Assembly (NCBI GenBank): GCA_021442155.1
Contig: CM038228.1
Coordinates: 81,163,095-81,227,094, forward strand
Source: Cymbidium sinense
Taxonomy: Eukaryota; Streptophyta; Magnoliopsida; Asparagales; Orchidaceae
Direction: 5' to 3'
Length of the DNA stretch: 64,000 bases
The position numbers and the translations under genes were made by a program. The notes beneath the pieces are model-generated. The model was not told the origin of the DNA. It searched no databases and saw only the letters and a program-made list of their open reading frames with translations. Below, piece by piece: positions 21,802 to 31,560 of the stretch (positions are counted from its first letter, which is position 1; every line of letters starts with the position of its first letter).

Positions 21802-23606
21802 TGTAATAACTAAAAGAAAAAAAAAAATAAAAATAAAATGTAAAATCCGATCCTGGTTTAATGGATTGGAAAAGTAAAAAAAGGGGGAAAGCTCGATTTC
21901 AATTTTACCAAAATCGAACCCCCAAAATAGCGAGAGAGGAAATAGGAAAGGGAGAAAGAGAAGAAGGAAAGTTCATGTGTGAACCTTCCTTGCGTCGATG
22001 ACTGAAGGAGAAGAAGGAGAAGCGACAACTTCGTCGTCTGGCCTGAGGCGGCTCCACTTCACGAGTCATTTAAGTTCTCTGCAACGGAGAGAGGAGGAGC
22101 TCTGCATTGGAAGGAAGAGGCGTGTCACGTGTATCCCAAGCAGTTGGGACAATTAGGGAAGGAGGAAAGAGGTAAGTAAATAAATAATTTATATAATTAT
22201 ACGTTTAATTGAAATCTGATGTTAATGTTATTATCTCAATTTTGACTTAGGGTTTATAATTCTGACTTAAGGTTTATCGATTTCAACAAATAATTTAATT
22301 CAGGAATATGTATAAATTAAATCCAAATTTAAGAATCATTTTAAGATCATTTTAAGAAGAATCATTTTAAGAAAATGATAAACATTTAATGAAAATAAAA
22401 TTTATGTATATCAATTAATTAATTTAGAATTATTTTAAGGAATATGATAAACATTAAATGAAATATATTAAGTCACTTTAACACTTAATATTTTTATTAA
22501 GAAAAATAATAGGATTAATAGGATTTAGAGTATTATGACAAATTGTATATCATTATATTAAAGGAATTAAAGGTTAATTTAACTTGATTTAGAAAATGAC
22601 AATGATGAATATTGATGAATATAAGCGTCGAATAATAAAAGTTTATATGTAAGTATCATAAATAAATGAATAAAATAAAATACATTCTTTTAATATTGAT
22701 CAATCAATATTTTATTTTATAAATAATTTCAATTAAGGAAAGATTAAAGGAAAGGAGATTAATAGGAAATTGTAAAGAAAGTGGGTAATTATATTCTTAC
22801 ATTTATGGTAAAATATTTTTAATTTTTGTGATGAAATGCATGTTTATATGATTATGACTTTTCATGTACTATAAGTTGTGATTATTTTCCTATTTCTTCA
22901 TAAATTGTGATGTAGTTTTATATCTTCATATTACTTTGTATTTTATTAAGTTAATTAATTTCTAGTTATGAATTAATATCATGGTATAATTGTATCTTTA
23001 TGAATGTGTATGTTGAAAATGGAGTTCTCCTTATGATCTGGCGAGGGATGATGTGCGAGAAAAGAATTGATGATTGGCGAATGGTAATATTCTTTGCTTT
23101 GGATGAGTATTGGTAAAGGTTTACACGGTGACTCCTAAAATTGATGATAAATATAAAAGTAAAAGTTCACAAATGTTTATGTGCCTCTCATATGTTTGAT
23201 TGTTTGAATTTCTTTATATGCTGATAACAAAAATTGATATATCATCTTAGTTTTACTTATTTACTATAATGTAAGATAATTGATTAAATTTTATTCAATT
23301 GTTAGTTGTTTAATTTTTTTGTAATCACAACTAAATGGCTAATAAAGGAGGGTTATGTTTATCAGTAGAAACTTGAGATTGGTAATTATGTCAGTTATGT
23401 TGAATTATATTTAAATTATATGCCTATGACTTTATTAGTATATATGTGTGGATAAATTGTTAAATCATCTGTGGATTGTAGTGGCTCTTGTATGATTAAA
23501 TATTTTATTTCAGATTGAAAGTGTTATGTAAGATTTTCTTTTATCCGTCCGTCGCTTAGTCTTGGTATTCCAAGCTCCGGGTACGAGATTGATCTGATTT
23601 ATTACA
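21802..23606 (+). repeat. Solo LTR of the gypsy family, inside the intron
   Basis: Starts TGTAATAACTAAAAG, matches the LTR start of 2095-10704 and 61052-64000 read in sense, and ends beyond CTTGGTATTCCAAGCTCC, the shared LTR end. The GC-richer block at 21950-22180 corresponds to the block at 3800-4090 of the minus-strand copy. No gypsy coding sequence adjoins either end, so it is a solo LTR, probably from LTR-LTR recombination. I could not find a matching 5-bp duplication, and the right end is uncertain by about 20 bases. Confidence 0.8.
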
Positions 23607-24215
23607 CTTGCATAGATTAAGACGACTTTATTCTTGAGTAAATATATAATTGTCAAGTAGAAAGTAGTTTTGTATAAGCTTGGTTTGTGAATGAGTAATT
23701 ACTGATCTCCAAAGATATTTCATAGACCAAATCGAGCAAATGTGAAAAATCGACGAATAATGATGTGATGTTAGCAAATTGAGTTCAAGACATCTCAGTT
23801 ACAATCAAAATTGATCGAAACATCTTCCGTTGACAAAATAGACCGCATCAATGTATACAAAATACCGAAATTGACTAAGAGAGATATCTATGTTGTCATC
23901 GTTGAAGAGGCTGGGTTCGTTGATGCGTATTGAAGTCGAAGGCATTGACAACATCCAAATGCATTCCATTCACGAAATTGATTGCACTAGTGTCATCGAA
24001 ACATCAAAATCTATCAAATTAGACATTTTGCAAATAATTTGATTAAATCATGCGAATAAGCGCGACAAATGTGATATGCGATTAGAGCGGCGCCAAAATC
24101 ACCCAAACATTCTTCGATCACAAAACGAGCTGTGTCATTTTGGTCCGAAATGCCAAAATTACCTTGGATTGACACCCATATTTCCTAGATGGTGGTATGA
24201 TTATAGAAGTCAAAA
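23607..24215. other. Non-coding intron sequence
   Basis: No coding frame and no repeat partner seen. The phrase ATCGAAACATC recurs at about 23815 and 23998. Confidence 0.5.
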
Positions 24216-25140
24216 TTGTCACGGATTTTGAGGACATGCATTAATTTAATCTTCCTATTAAATCTTAACAACCTTATTTTGTCAAATCACCATCGTAATT
24301 CTTGCAACATCCGCCTACCCTCATCTTCTCCTCCCTGCTCAACGTTGACACCTCCTCCTAGCTTCCTTGAACTCCTCTCTCTTGCGTCTTTGTCTGTGTC
24401 TTCTTATCCTTTGTTCAAACCTCCATCCCGATCCTCCAAGTCGCACACCCCAACCGCCGTAACCCAAGCCCCCTTTTCTTTTATGATACCTCCCGTCACT
24501 GCTCCTCTCTAGAGCACAACCCAACCACCAACTTACCACCAATCCCATGCCAATTCTCGCCAACACAACACCCATCTCCTTTTCCCTCACTAACGTGAAG
24601 ACCCCATCTCCCTCTTGACCCTGCGCCATCCAAACCCGAACACCGAATGCAGCCACATTGTCCCCTCCATTTTGTCATGCAAGTCTATGTTGAACCCCAA
24701 CGGCAAACTCCATCCCAACTCCCTCTTGTGTGAAACCATCAAGTCCCCCTGTTCACGTCATCTACTCCCAACACAAACAATACAGTACCAAGCTAATGCC
24801 TCCATTTCCTCACTTTATTTTTGAGTTGATATTTTATGTTGTTATATGCCCCATGTTCTCTCTCCATCATTCTCCGTGAACAACGTCCTCGTTAGACTTG
24901 TGCATCTCCTTTGTCTCAGATCTCCCTCTTCCTCATCTTTGTAATTCCCCAAACCCTTACTTTTCTATTCCAATGAGTTCATCGTTTTAAGCCCTCACAA
25001 ATCATGAGCTACCACTCACCTCTTCTCTTCCAAACCAAGCACAACTCATTTGTCTCCACCTGAGCCCTCACTTTCTCCTCCTCTTATCATCTTTCTTTCT
25101 CTAAATAAAGAGAGAAATAGCTCTCTCTAAATTAGCCAAC
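24216..25140. other. C-rich, G-poor stretch of unknown nature
   Basis: The plus strand is rich in CCAA, CCTCC and CTC words, and open frames exist on both strands (for example 24339-24656 minus). The predicted peptides are low-complexity (Arg/Gly/Trp-rich or Ser/Pro-rich) and match no family I know. The strong strand asymmetry resembles the purine-rich tract at 340-900 read on the opposite strand, but I cannot align the two with confidence. Confidence 0.35.
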
Positions 25141-25864
25141 AATAAAAAAATCATTATTATTATGCTACCTTAAAATTAGTGCAAACCCACCCTATTATCG
25201 TCAAAATTGTGCGCGTGAAGGTATAAAAACTTCCAAACCCCAAGCTCCCAAATTCTCGATTGTGGCATGTTTGACACTTGATTGCTCAGGAAAAACACCC
25301 TAAAAATCTCCATCATCTTTATAGGATGTTTAGGGAGTTTATTCTTCGTTAGGCAGATTGATTTATATTCAACTAGATTCCCTTAAACTTATGTCAAAGA
25401 TTATTTAGATTTGGGTTCTACTTTTATGAACGTAAGCATTCATATTTAATTATCTCTCTTCTCACAGTACGAGAGCATTCCTGATTAAGGTTGGAAGTAA
25501 ATATATATCTTTGATATAAATTAGTGTTTAGTAGTGTAGTGTGGATGACTATCTAAAGGAAAAACAGGAGGGTAGTCTCGATCAAGATCTTATGATTCTG
25601 TCATCCTAGGATTGTCGTTATTCCAGTCTACCAACATTAGAGGGTTGTTAGCTGTAATGTCTAGGGAATCTGATTAGCCATCATTGATTGCCTCGTTTTA
25701 GATATTCCGAGTAGATTAGAATTGTAGTGTAGGTTTGTTATGCAAGTGTTAGTTGAATTATTTGAGCTAAACTTAATTTATAAGTTCACCCAATAATTCA
25801 ATTTCATTAAGTCGCATCCTTGAACATACATACTTACATCGATAGAATGCCATTATTGATTGAT

Positions 25865-26560
25865 TAATAGTCTCCATTGCAGCAAACATACATCCATTGG
25901 AATGCAATGATTTGAGTAATTAAAGTGCATTGCGAGAAAATATATGAATGTCGTTGGATTGGGTTAATTAAAGTATGCATTTGACAAATATAGGATTTAT
26001 ATTCATTGGAATGCATGATTGAGTAAGGTTTGCATTTCAACCAATGACTTACATCCTTTTGGAATGCCATTTGAATATGATTAAGTTTGCTTTGAAGATA
26101 TGCATAGGACTTACGTTCATTGGAATGCCATGTTAGGTTGGTCTTACATTCCTTTTGACGAGGTTTGGTAGTGATGTTTGTGTTGCATATATTGGTTGAG
26201 CTTACATCCATTGGAATGCCAATGTTTGAAATGAGGTTTGCATTACAAACAAGGGTTAGACTTACATCTATTAGAAGGTCATAGTTTTAAGTTTGCATGG
26301 CTATAAATTGTTGGACTTACATCCATTTAAAATGCTAATAGAATTTAAGGAAGTTTGTATGATGAACAAACAACTGGACTTACATTGCTTTGAAATGCCA
26401 GTTAAGTTGGACTTACATTCCTTTGGAATGCTGTAATTTGAAAATTCGCCTTGCGAATTATAGTCGTGCTTACATCCATTCTAATACTAAATTTAAATTG
26501 AGGTTCGCATTGCGAACAAATGATTGGACTTACATCTTTTTGGAATGCCATGATTTGCTT
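25865..26560. repeat. Degenerate tandem array, ~55-70 base unit
   Basis: The phrase GGACTTACATCCATTGGAATGCCA recurs in diverged form about ten times (for example at about 26035, 26110, 26195, 26260, 26320, 26375, 26405, 26465 and 26525). It is usually followed by GAGGTTTGCATTGCGAACAA. Spacing ranges from 32 to 81 bases, mostly 53-69. It is an old, eroded minisatellite or satellite block within the intron. The 115-residue minus-strand frame across it is a by-product of the repeat. Confidence 0.85.
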
Positions 26561-27600
26561 TAATATGTTGGAAGATTTTGTATCTCATTAAATGATTAGT
26601 TGATCATTAGATTATGTATGTTCTTAACACATTGTGTTTGATCAACCGAATAATTAATAATTATTCATGATTGAGTCTGCATGTGATTGTCATTTCGTCA
26701 AAGGAATTGATGGTCTAGGCTTGGATCTTTAAGTTTTTAACATACAATTAATTAAATGCCATTTTAATATGAGAGAAGGAAGTGCAAATTAATTGCACTT
26801 AATAATTGCAATATTTGATTTATTTAATGTGCATATTTAATATGAATGATGTTTTTTTATAAAGTCTATTTCTTCTCATTTAAATATTTTTTTGAAAATA
26901 TTTAAGTTTAATAATTTTCACAAAATTTTGGCGACTTTATGACTTAGCATTGCTATGTTTGTGAAATTTAGTGTGATACACACTTTTCTCTCTCTCCGGA
27001 TCCAAGATTGATGAAGGGATTTTCATCTCTCATGAGATCTAAAGATCGATGGTGGAGGTTTTCGTAAAATTTTCGGCCTGATCCAAGATCAACGGATGCG
27101 AGTCTTCGAATTTTAAGACCTATGATTTATTTAGTTTTTAATAATTTTAATTTTGAATTAATATTTTATAATTTCAGCAAAATAGCGGCTTATTAATGTT
27201 GTGTTTTGCGAAATAATGCACGCGCACTTTCTCCCTTATTTCGGATCCAAGATCGACTGAGTGAGGTAATTTCATCTCACACTAGACCCAAAATTGATAG
27301 TAGAAGCCTTCAATTTGATATGTGGAGTAAGAAATTAATTATAGTAAAATTTATTTTAAATTTTACTTGAAATCAGTACTTCAAAGCCCCTTTTTTTCCA
27401 CTATTTGACAAAAATACCCTTGCTTGCTTATATCCAACTAGGGCTGTCAAAAAAGCTCGTTGTTGACAACTTCGTGTTCGTTATGTAGCCATGTTATTTC
27501 GTTAGTTAACTAAGCAGTAAACATTTCACTCGATATATAAATGAGAACATGAACAATCATCCTTCGATCGTTAATTTTTAGCTCAAAATAAAATATGTTA

Positions 27601-27655
27601 TATTATTATTATTATTATTATTATTTATTACTATTATTATTATTATTATTATTAT
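27601..27655. repeat. (TTA)n microsatellite
   Basis: Almost pure TTA/ATT triplets over about 55 bases with one interruption. Confidence 0.95.
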
Positions 27656-27660
27656 ATCAT

Positions 27661-27690
27661 CTATCGCTATAGCTATCGCTATCGCTATCT
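27661..27690. repeat. (CTATCG)5 microsatellite
   Basis: Five hexamers CTATCG/CTATAG/CTATCT in a row, directly after the TTA tract. Confidence 0.9.
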
Positions 27691-27715
27691 CCTCAGCTAT
27701 TATCACAGTTTGGTG

Positions 27716-28144
27716 TTAGAACTTTTTTATATGTAAAGATTGACCGCGTTGAATCCTCCCTGATTTTTCGATTATCATTTCTAATTTAACAGCCAATTCA
27801 CTTGAAATACCCAAATGGGGTTTCAGTGGGCACTTCCGCGATGATAGAGGAAGGGCTGCGAGGCTAAGGGATGGCAACGGTATGGACTGACCAAGGAAAG
27901 TTTGGATGGCGCAGCATGAGAAGGGAGTTCTACTTGCTTCATTGAGTAAGCCTCGATTAATTGAGTTTGCTAAGGGTTTTCGACTTTTCACGATGAAGAA
28001 GGAGGCTAAGGTTATCGAGCAAAGGAGGTTGGTGGCTAGGGCAAGTAAGTCTACTTTTCTCAAGGTCTCCCTCTCTTTTTCTCTCGGCTCGAGTACGTGA
28101 GTAGATGAGTTGTGTGCGTATGAAGTATTCGTATGAGGAGGCAT
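27716..28144 (-). other. 142-codon open frame, probably not a gene
   Basis: The longest uninterrupted frame in the window. The peptide has no recognisable domain: a Ser/Thr/His-rich start, a hydrophobic patch (LCSITLASFFIV) near the middle and a basic end. The opposite strand also has an open frame (27906-28100). The local GC content is higher than that of the flanks, which favours chance open frames. There is no intron or neighbouring exon evidence. It lies inside the peptidase intron, most likely in a repeat of unknown type. Confidence 0.2.
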
Positions 28145-28270
28145 TATCGATGGTCCGACCTCTTTTATAGGAATGTGGCTTCAACCGTTCCGCTTTCCTA
28201 GTGCGAGAGTTGGAGTTTCAAATTCTTCCCTCTTCTTTTTTTAATGGTGAATAACACCACAAATATAACT

Positions 28271-28495
28271 CATGCACTCTTTTCTTAGCGTGGTGAGAAA
28301 AACTTCTAGTCGACTCTCGCGGTGTAGCGGGTAAGCCTTTTATGCACTTTTCTTAGTATGGTGAGAAAATTTATAAATTGTAATTTTTTTGTATGTTATT
28401 CATGCACATCTTTCTTGGCATGGTAGGTTTTGACCATGTATTCGACATCGGTATCGCCTTTCTTAGCTTGATGATAGCTTAGACTCTCGATGTAA
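28271..28495. repeat. Short degenerate repeat cluster (TATGCAC..TTTCTTAG.ATGGTGAGAAAA)
   Basis: Three close copies at 28271-28302, 28341-28369 and 28401-28431, and a weaker one at 28457-28477, spaced 48-70 bases. A second phrase, GACTCTCG.(G)TGTA, flanks the set at 28312 and 28482. Confidence 0.75.
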
Positions 28496-30150
28496 TCCCT
28501 TATGTGAGGATGATGTTATGAGGCTGCTAAAACGCCATCAAATTTAACAATAACAGGTGACTTGAACAGAACCAAATAAAAGACTTATTAAACTTAAGCT
28601 GAATTTGAAATGAGAGTTAAGCCAAAATAATACTAAAATTTGAAATTGTAAGAGCTTAAAGTGAAGAAAATTTGCAAAATTTAAGCTTGAGTAAAACCTA
28701 CACGGGACTTAAAATTGTATGAAGGCTACTTTTAAGCTACGAATAAAACCTTTTGGCACCCAAAACTTTTAGAACACTAGAACACTTAAGGGAACTGAAT
28801 GGATTTGATCAAAATGAACTAAATAGCTCCCATATTTATAACTAAAAAAAGATGTCTTATAGGGCCCACTGGACAATATTTAAATTATATTAAAATAAAT
28901 TTTGTCATTTTGTAAACTGAACAGTTATAAATTTGAGATTAATCGTAAGTGCTTGCCCAACCTGTAACTCACCCACCCATGTTCACAAGGTCATTTTGAA
29001 ATTTCAAAATATGATTTTTTGGACCACTTAATAAAAGTCCAATATAAACTTTTAAACTTTGAATGAATGTGATGTTCATGAACTTAAAGATTATTTTTAA
29101 TCCAACTGCTATCGGATCCCCAACTTTAATGCACAAGTGGATAGAAGGCATTAATAGAGACCTTAATTTAAATCCTTGCATTAATGATCTTGCATTCAAA
29201 CTAAGTGATTTGTAATGTGCATGACAATTCAAGACGACAAACAAATCCTATAGACACTATAGGGTGATTTCGAGCTCGAGCTTATTGCATCAAAATACGT
29301 GCAATTAAATTACCGATTGAAGTCATGCACTTGTGTGGGACAATGCTATAGAGATTATTGTATATGAATACTTTGTGAAACATTGAGGGATATTATTGAG
29401 TCATTTTGGTGGGCATCATTGCATTAATATTGGAAAGCTAAAGTGAATTTTATTTATGTATGCAATATGGTTTACATATAAAAAATTCAAGAGCATAGAT
29501 TTACATTAGCTATCATGTAAATATGAAAGTAGTGACATATGAAAAGGACATGATCATTGATGTAAAGTATAAACATTTTATTTTCATGAAAAGAACTGTA
29601 ATTGATATTATCTAGAAATTGTAATTACTCACCTCAACTTCAATGCTTTAGTTTATATAGTCCAACTATTTTGACTTCACATCTACAATTTTCACACTCG
29701 AGATATTTAGTTTTCTTATACCTCTTCTATTGAACTTTATTTTTTTCTCATTAATTGTCTTATTTTTATCCTAAGAATTTTATTTGACATTGATTCTTAT
29801 TTGAATTTAAATTCTCAATTCCTAAGTTCATTTATTCTTAAATATATTGATTTACTAAGATCTAAATTAATGCTTAGTTAATCGCTCAATTTAACAATTA
29901 TTTTATTAATTTTTTGCATAGGAGTTCAAATTTGTTTAATTAAATTAATTAAATATGTTTATATAAATCTCAATCATTTTTTCTTAATCTATTCCTTTTG
30001 TTTCTCTTAAATTTTAACATATATTTGCCTTCTATTTAACATAAATTTAATATCTACTAATATAAAATATAAATTCTAAATTAATTTATCTAATTTCATT
30101 AAATGAATATTTTTTTACATGTATACCTTTAATCCTCTATAACCTTTCTT
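28496..30150. other. AT-rich intron sequence without recognised features
   Basis: The minus-strand frame at 28969-29244 has no family resemblance. I see no further repeat or gene. Confidence 0.5.
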
Positions 30151-30228
30151 TAAAACTTTAGGCAACACTGCATGCCTTTTCTTGGATGATTCAGGTAACA
30201 CTGCATGTCTTTCTGATGCGTTTTTCAG

Positions 30229-30312
30229 GTAATATACACTGCTGGCAGGGATACTGAAGTGCAAAAAAACATTACTGCAGAAACATCACCATTTTGTACT
30301 CGTCCAATCATA
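30229..30312 (+). CDS. Peptidase exon 2
   Basis: Twenty-eight codons, starting VIYTAGRDTEVQKNITAE and ending RPII, after TTTTTCAG and before GTATGT; phase 0 at both ends. Two AG-bearing near-copies of the exon's acceptor (AGGCAACACTGCATG and CAGGTAACACTGCATG) lie just upstream. Confidence 0.9.
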
Positions 30313-30628
30313 GTATGTTTTCTTTTTTCTTTTCAAATTCATATTCTTTAATTTAATTATTTTTTTAGCCAAGGAGGGAAATATTTCTTTTTAATTAGAG
30401 TTGTGGTTAGAATTTGGAAATGTATACAATATGGCCGGAAACACAACCATGGGCATTGGTGGTGTATAATTGTTCTGTGCATAGGACAGTTCTATACTCT
30501 ATTGTAAAAGTTGGTTTAGCTTTTCCACTCCAATCTGGTTGGAAGAATATTGACAGTGCTTCTTAGCGGTTCCATTTAAGTCATTTTTATGTGTTTTATA
30601 TTGAATGTTAAGTTTTTTTTCTTTGCAG

Positions 30629-30667
30629 GTTCTCGTGAATAACAGAACTGCAAGTGCAAGTGAAATA
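30629..30667 (+). CDS. Peptidase exon 3 with the catalytic serine
   Basis: Thirteen codons, VLVNNRTASASEI, with borders TTTGCAG and GTGAGT. The first Ser of TASAS is the nucleophile position in this family. Confidence 0.93.
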
Positions 30668-30797
30668 GTGAGTGGCCTTTAGCTCTTCCTTTAAATCCCC
30701 AATCTTTTTCTATTTTCTTCACCTTGGTTTGTTCACAATTTATTTACATTGAAGCATCTTATTTGACAACTTTTATGGCATTTGTTGCTTCTTCTAG

Positions 30798-30859
30798 GTT
30801 GCATCAGCATTACATGATAATTGCAAAGCTGTTCTTGTGGGAGAGAGGACGTCGGCAAG
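30798..30859 (+). pseudogene. Peptidase exon 4, one base short
   Basis: Reads VASALHDNCKAVLVGERT, then TSAR instead of the expected small-aromatic/Gly/Lys ending. The exon is 62 bases; a multiple of three (63) is needed because both neighbours are phase 0. The missing base falls at about 30851-30853, directly before the lysine codon that abuts the donor (AAG then GTCCTG). Splicing as written gives an Asp and then a stop codon. Confidence 0.9.
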
Positions 30860-30944
30860 GTCCTGAAATCTTGATGATATTTCTTAACTCACAGCTCAGC
30901 TGCTTCATTCAAGTTCCCGTTCTAATATAACAAGAATCTTACAG

Positions 30945-31074
30945 GGACTGATACAATCAGTTTATGAGCTCAATGATGGATCTGGTATGGTCGTCACTAT
31001 CGGAAAGTATGTAACACCCAACCACTTGGACATCAATGGAAATGGAATAGAACCAGATTTTTCTGGCTTTCCAG
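30945..31074 (+). CDS. Peptidase exon 5
   Basis: Forty-three codons plus one base: GLIQSVYELNDGSGMVVTIG, then KYVTPNHLDINGNGIEPDFS and GFP. Borders are CTTACAG and GTACAT. The block is fully conserved in type, which implies it was under selection until recently. Confidence 0.93.
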
Positions 31075-31149
31075 GTACATCGTTTCCATTTTGAAAATTA
31101 TACTTGTTTTCTTAACAGATTATTCCTGCTAAAATCTTTTAAACAACAG

Positions 31150-31205
31150 CATTAAATGAAGTTTCAAACTACCTTTCCCGGTGTCAGATGCAAAGGGTGG
31201 GATGA
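31150..31205 (+). CDS. Peptidase last exon and stop
   Basis: After AAACAACAG, the two bases CA complete an Ala codon, followed by LNEVSNYLSRCQMQRVG and TGA at 31203-31205. A 75-base intron precedes it. The C-terminus is of the length and style seen in plant family members. Confidence 0.88.
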
Positions 31206-31560
31206 GTACAGGTTTGAATTAAGCTCATGTTTTATTTAAAAACCTAAGTATCCAGATGATCAGCTCTCTTAATTTCTAGGGTAGAAAAGAGGCGTGGTTT
31301 GCCAGCTGCATACTAACTGCAAGGATCCATAGAATATTTCATTGTAAATGCTTGCTTCATTACTTGTGGGTATTGTTTCTTGTCTCTATTTGCATACAGT
31401 GTTTGCAAATCAGATTACGATGGTCCTGAGTGGATAGAGCTCAAGCCATTTAAATTATTAGTGGAATGATGAGCTTGGAAGAGCTGACAAACATGTAATT
31501 TATAAACAATAGAAGTTTTTTTTTTGCCACTTAAAGTTTGTAAGGTAAGACTTTATTATT
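31206..31560 (+). other. 3' flank / probable 3' UTR of the peptidase gene
   Basis: No coding frame. AT-rich, with TTTATT and TTGTAAAT words fitting a plant 3' UTR. No single poly(A) signal can be chosen. Confidence 0.4.

Larger units (their letters stand above)
20337..30228 (+). other. 9.9-kb intron filled with repeats
   Basis: Begins GTATGC and ends TTTTTCAG. It contains a minus-strand copia RT relic, a solo gypsy LTR, a C-rich stretch, a degenerate tandem array, microsatellites and several short repeat clusters. The other introns of this gene are only 75-316 bases, so this one has expanded by insertion. Confidence 0.8.
20292..31205 (+). pseudogene. CTPA: Carboxyl-terminal processing peptidase (S41A, CtpA type), 3' part, frameshifted
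   Basis: Six exons with good GT...AG borders encode the C-terminal third of a plant CtpA-type serine peptidase: 20292-20336, 30229-30312, 30629-30667, 30798-30859, 30945-31074 and 31150-31205. Members of this family use a Ser-Lys dyad; plastid members mature the photosystem II D1 protein, but which paralogue this is cannot be told. The nucleophile Ser lies in NNRTASASEI (exon 3). The lysine is expected 25 residues later, at the end of exon 4, but one base is missing there: the frame reads GERTSAR and a stop follows after splicing. Downstream exons are intact: GLIQSVYEL, GKYVTPNHLDINGNGIEPDF, and a final YLSRCQMQRVG then TGA. N-terminal and PDZ exons are not in the window. It is either a recent pseudogene or a gene with a sequencing error at this base. 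Confidence 0.9.

Noticed and set aside
21797..23615. Target duplication for the solo gypsy LTR
   Set aside because: The bases before 21802 (ACAGG) do not recur near the right end; no claim made.
24339..24656. 105-codon minus-strand frame, Arg/Gly/Trp-rich
   Set aside because: Strong strand composition bias and a competing plus-strand frame; no domain and no splice context.
25864..26211. 115-codon minus-strand frame
   Set aside because: Produced by the tandem array; the periodic peptide reflects the DNA repeat.
31170..31320. Alternative last peptidase exons (an AG after CGGTGTC at 31187, and one at about 31280)
   Set aside because: The acceptor at 31149 gives YLSRCQMQRVG and a stop in the correct phase, matching the expected C-terminus; the others give unlike endings or an immediate stop.
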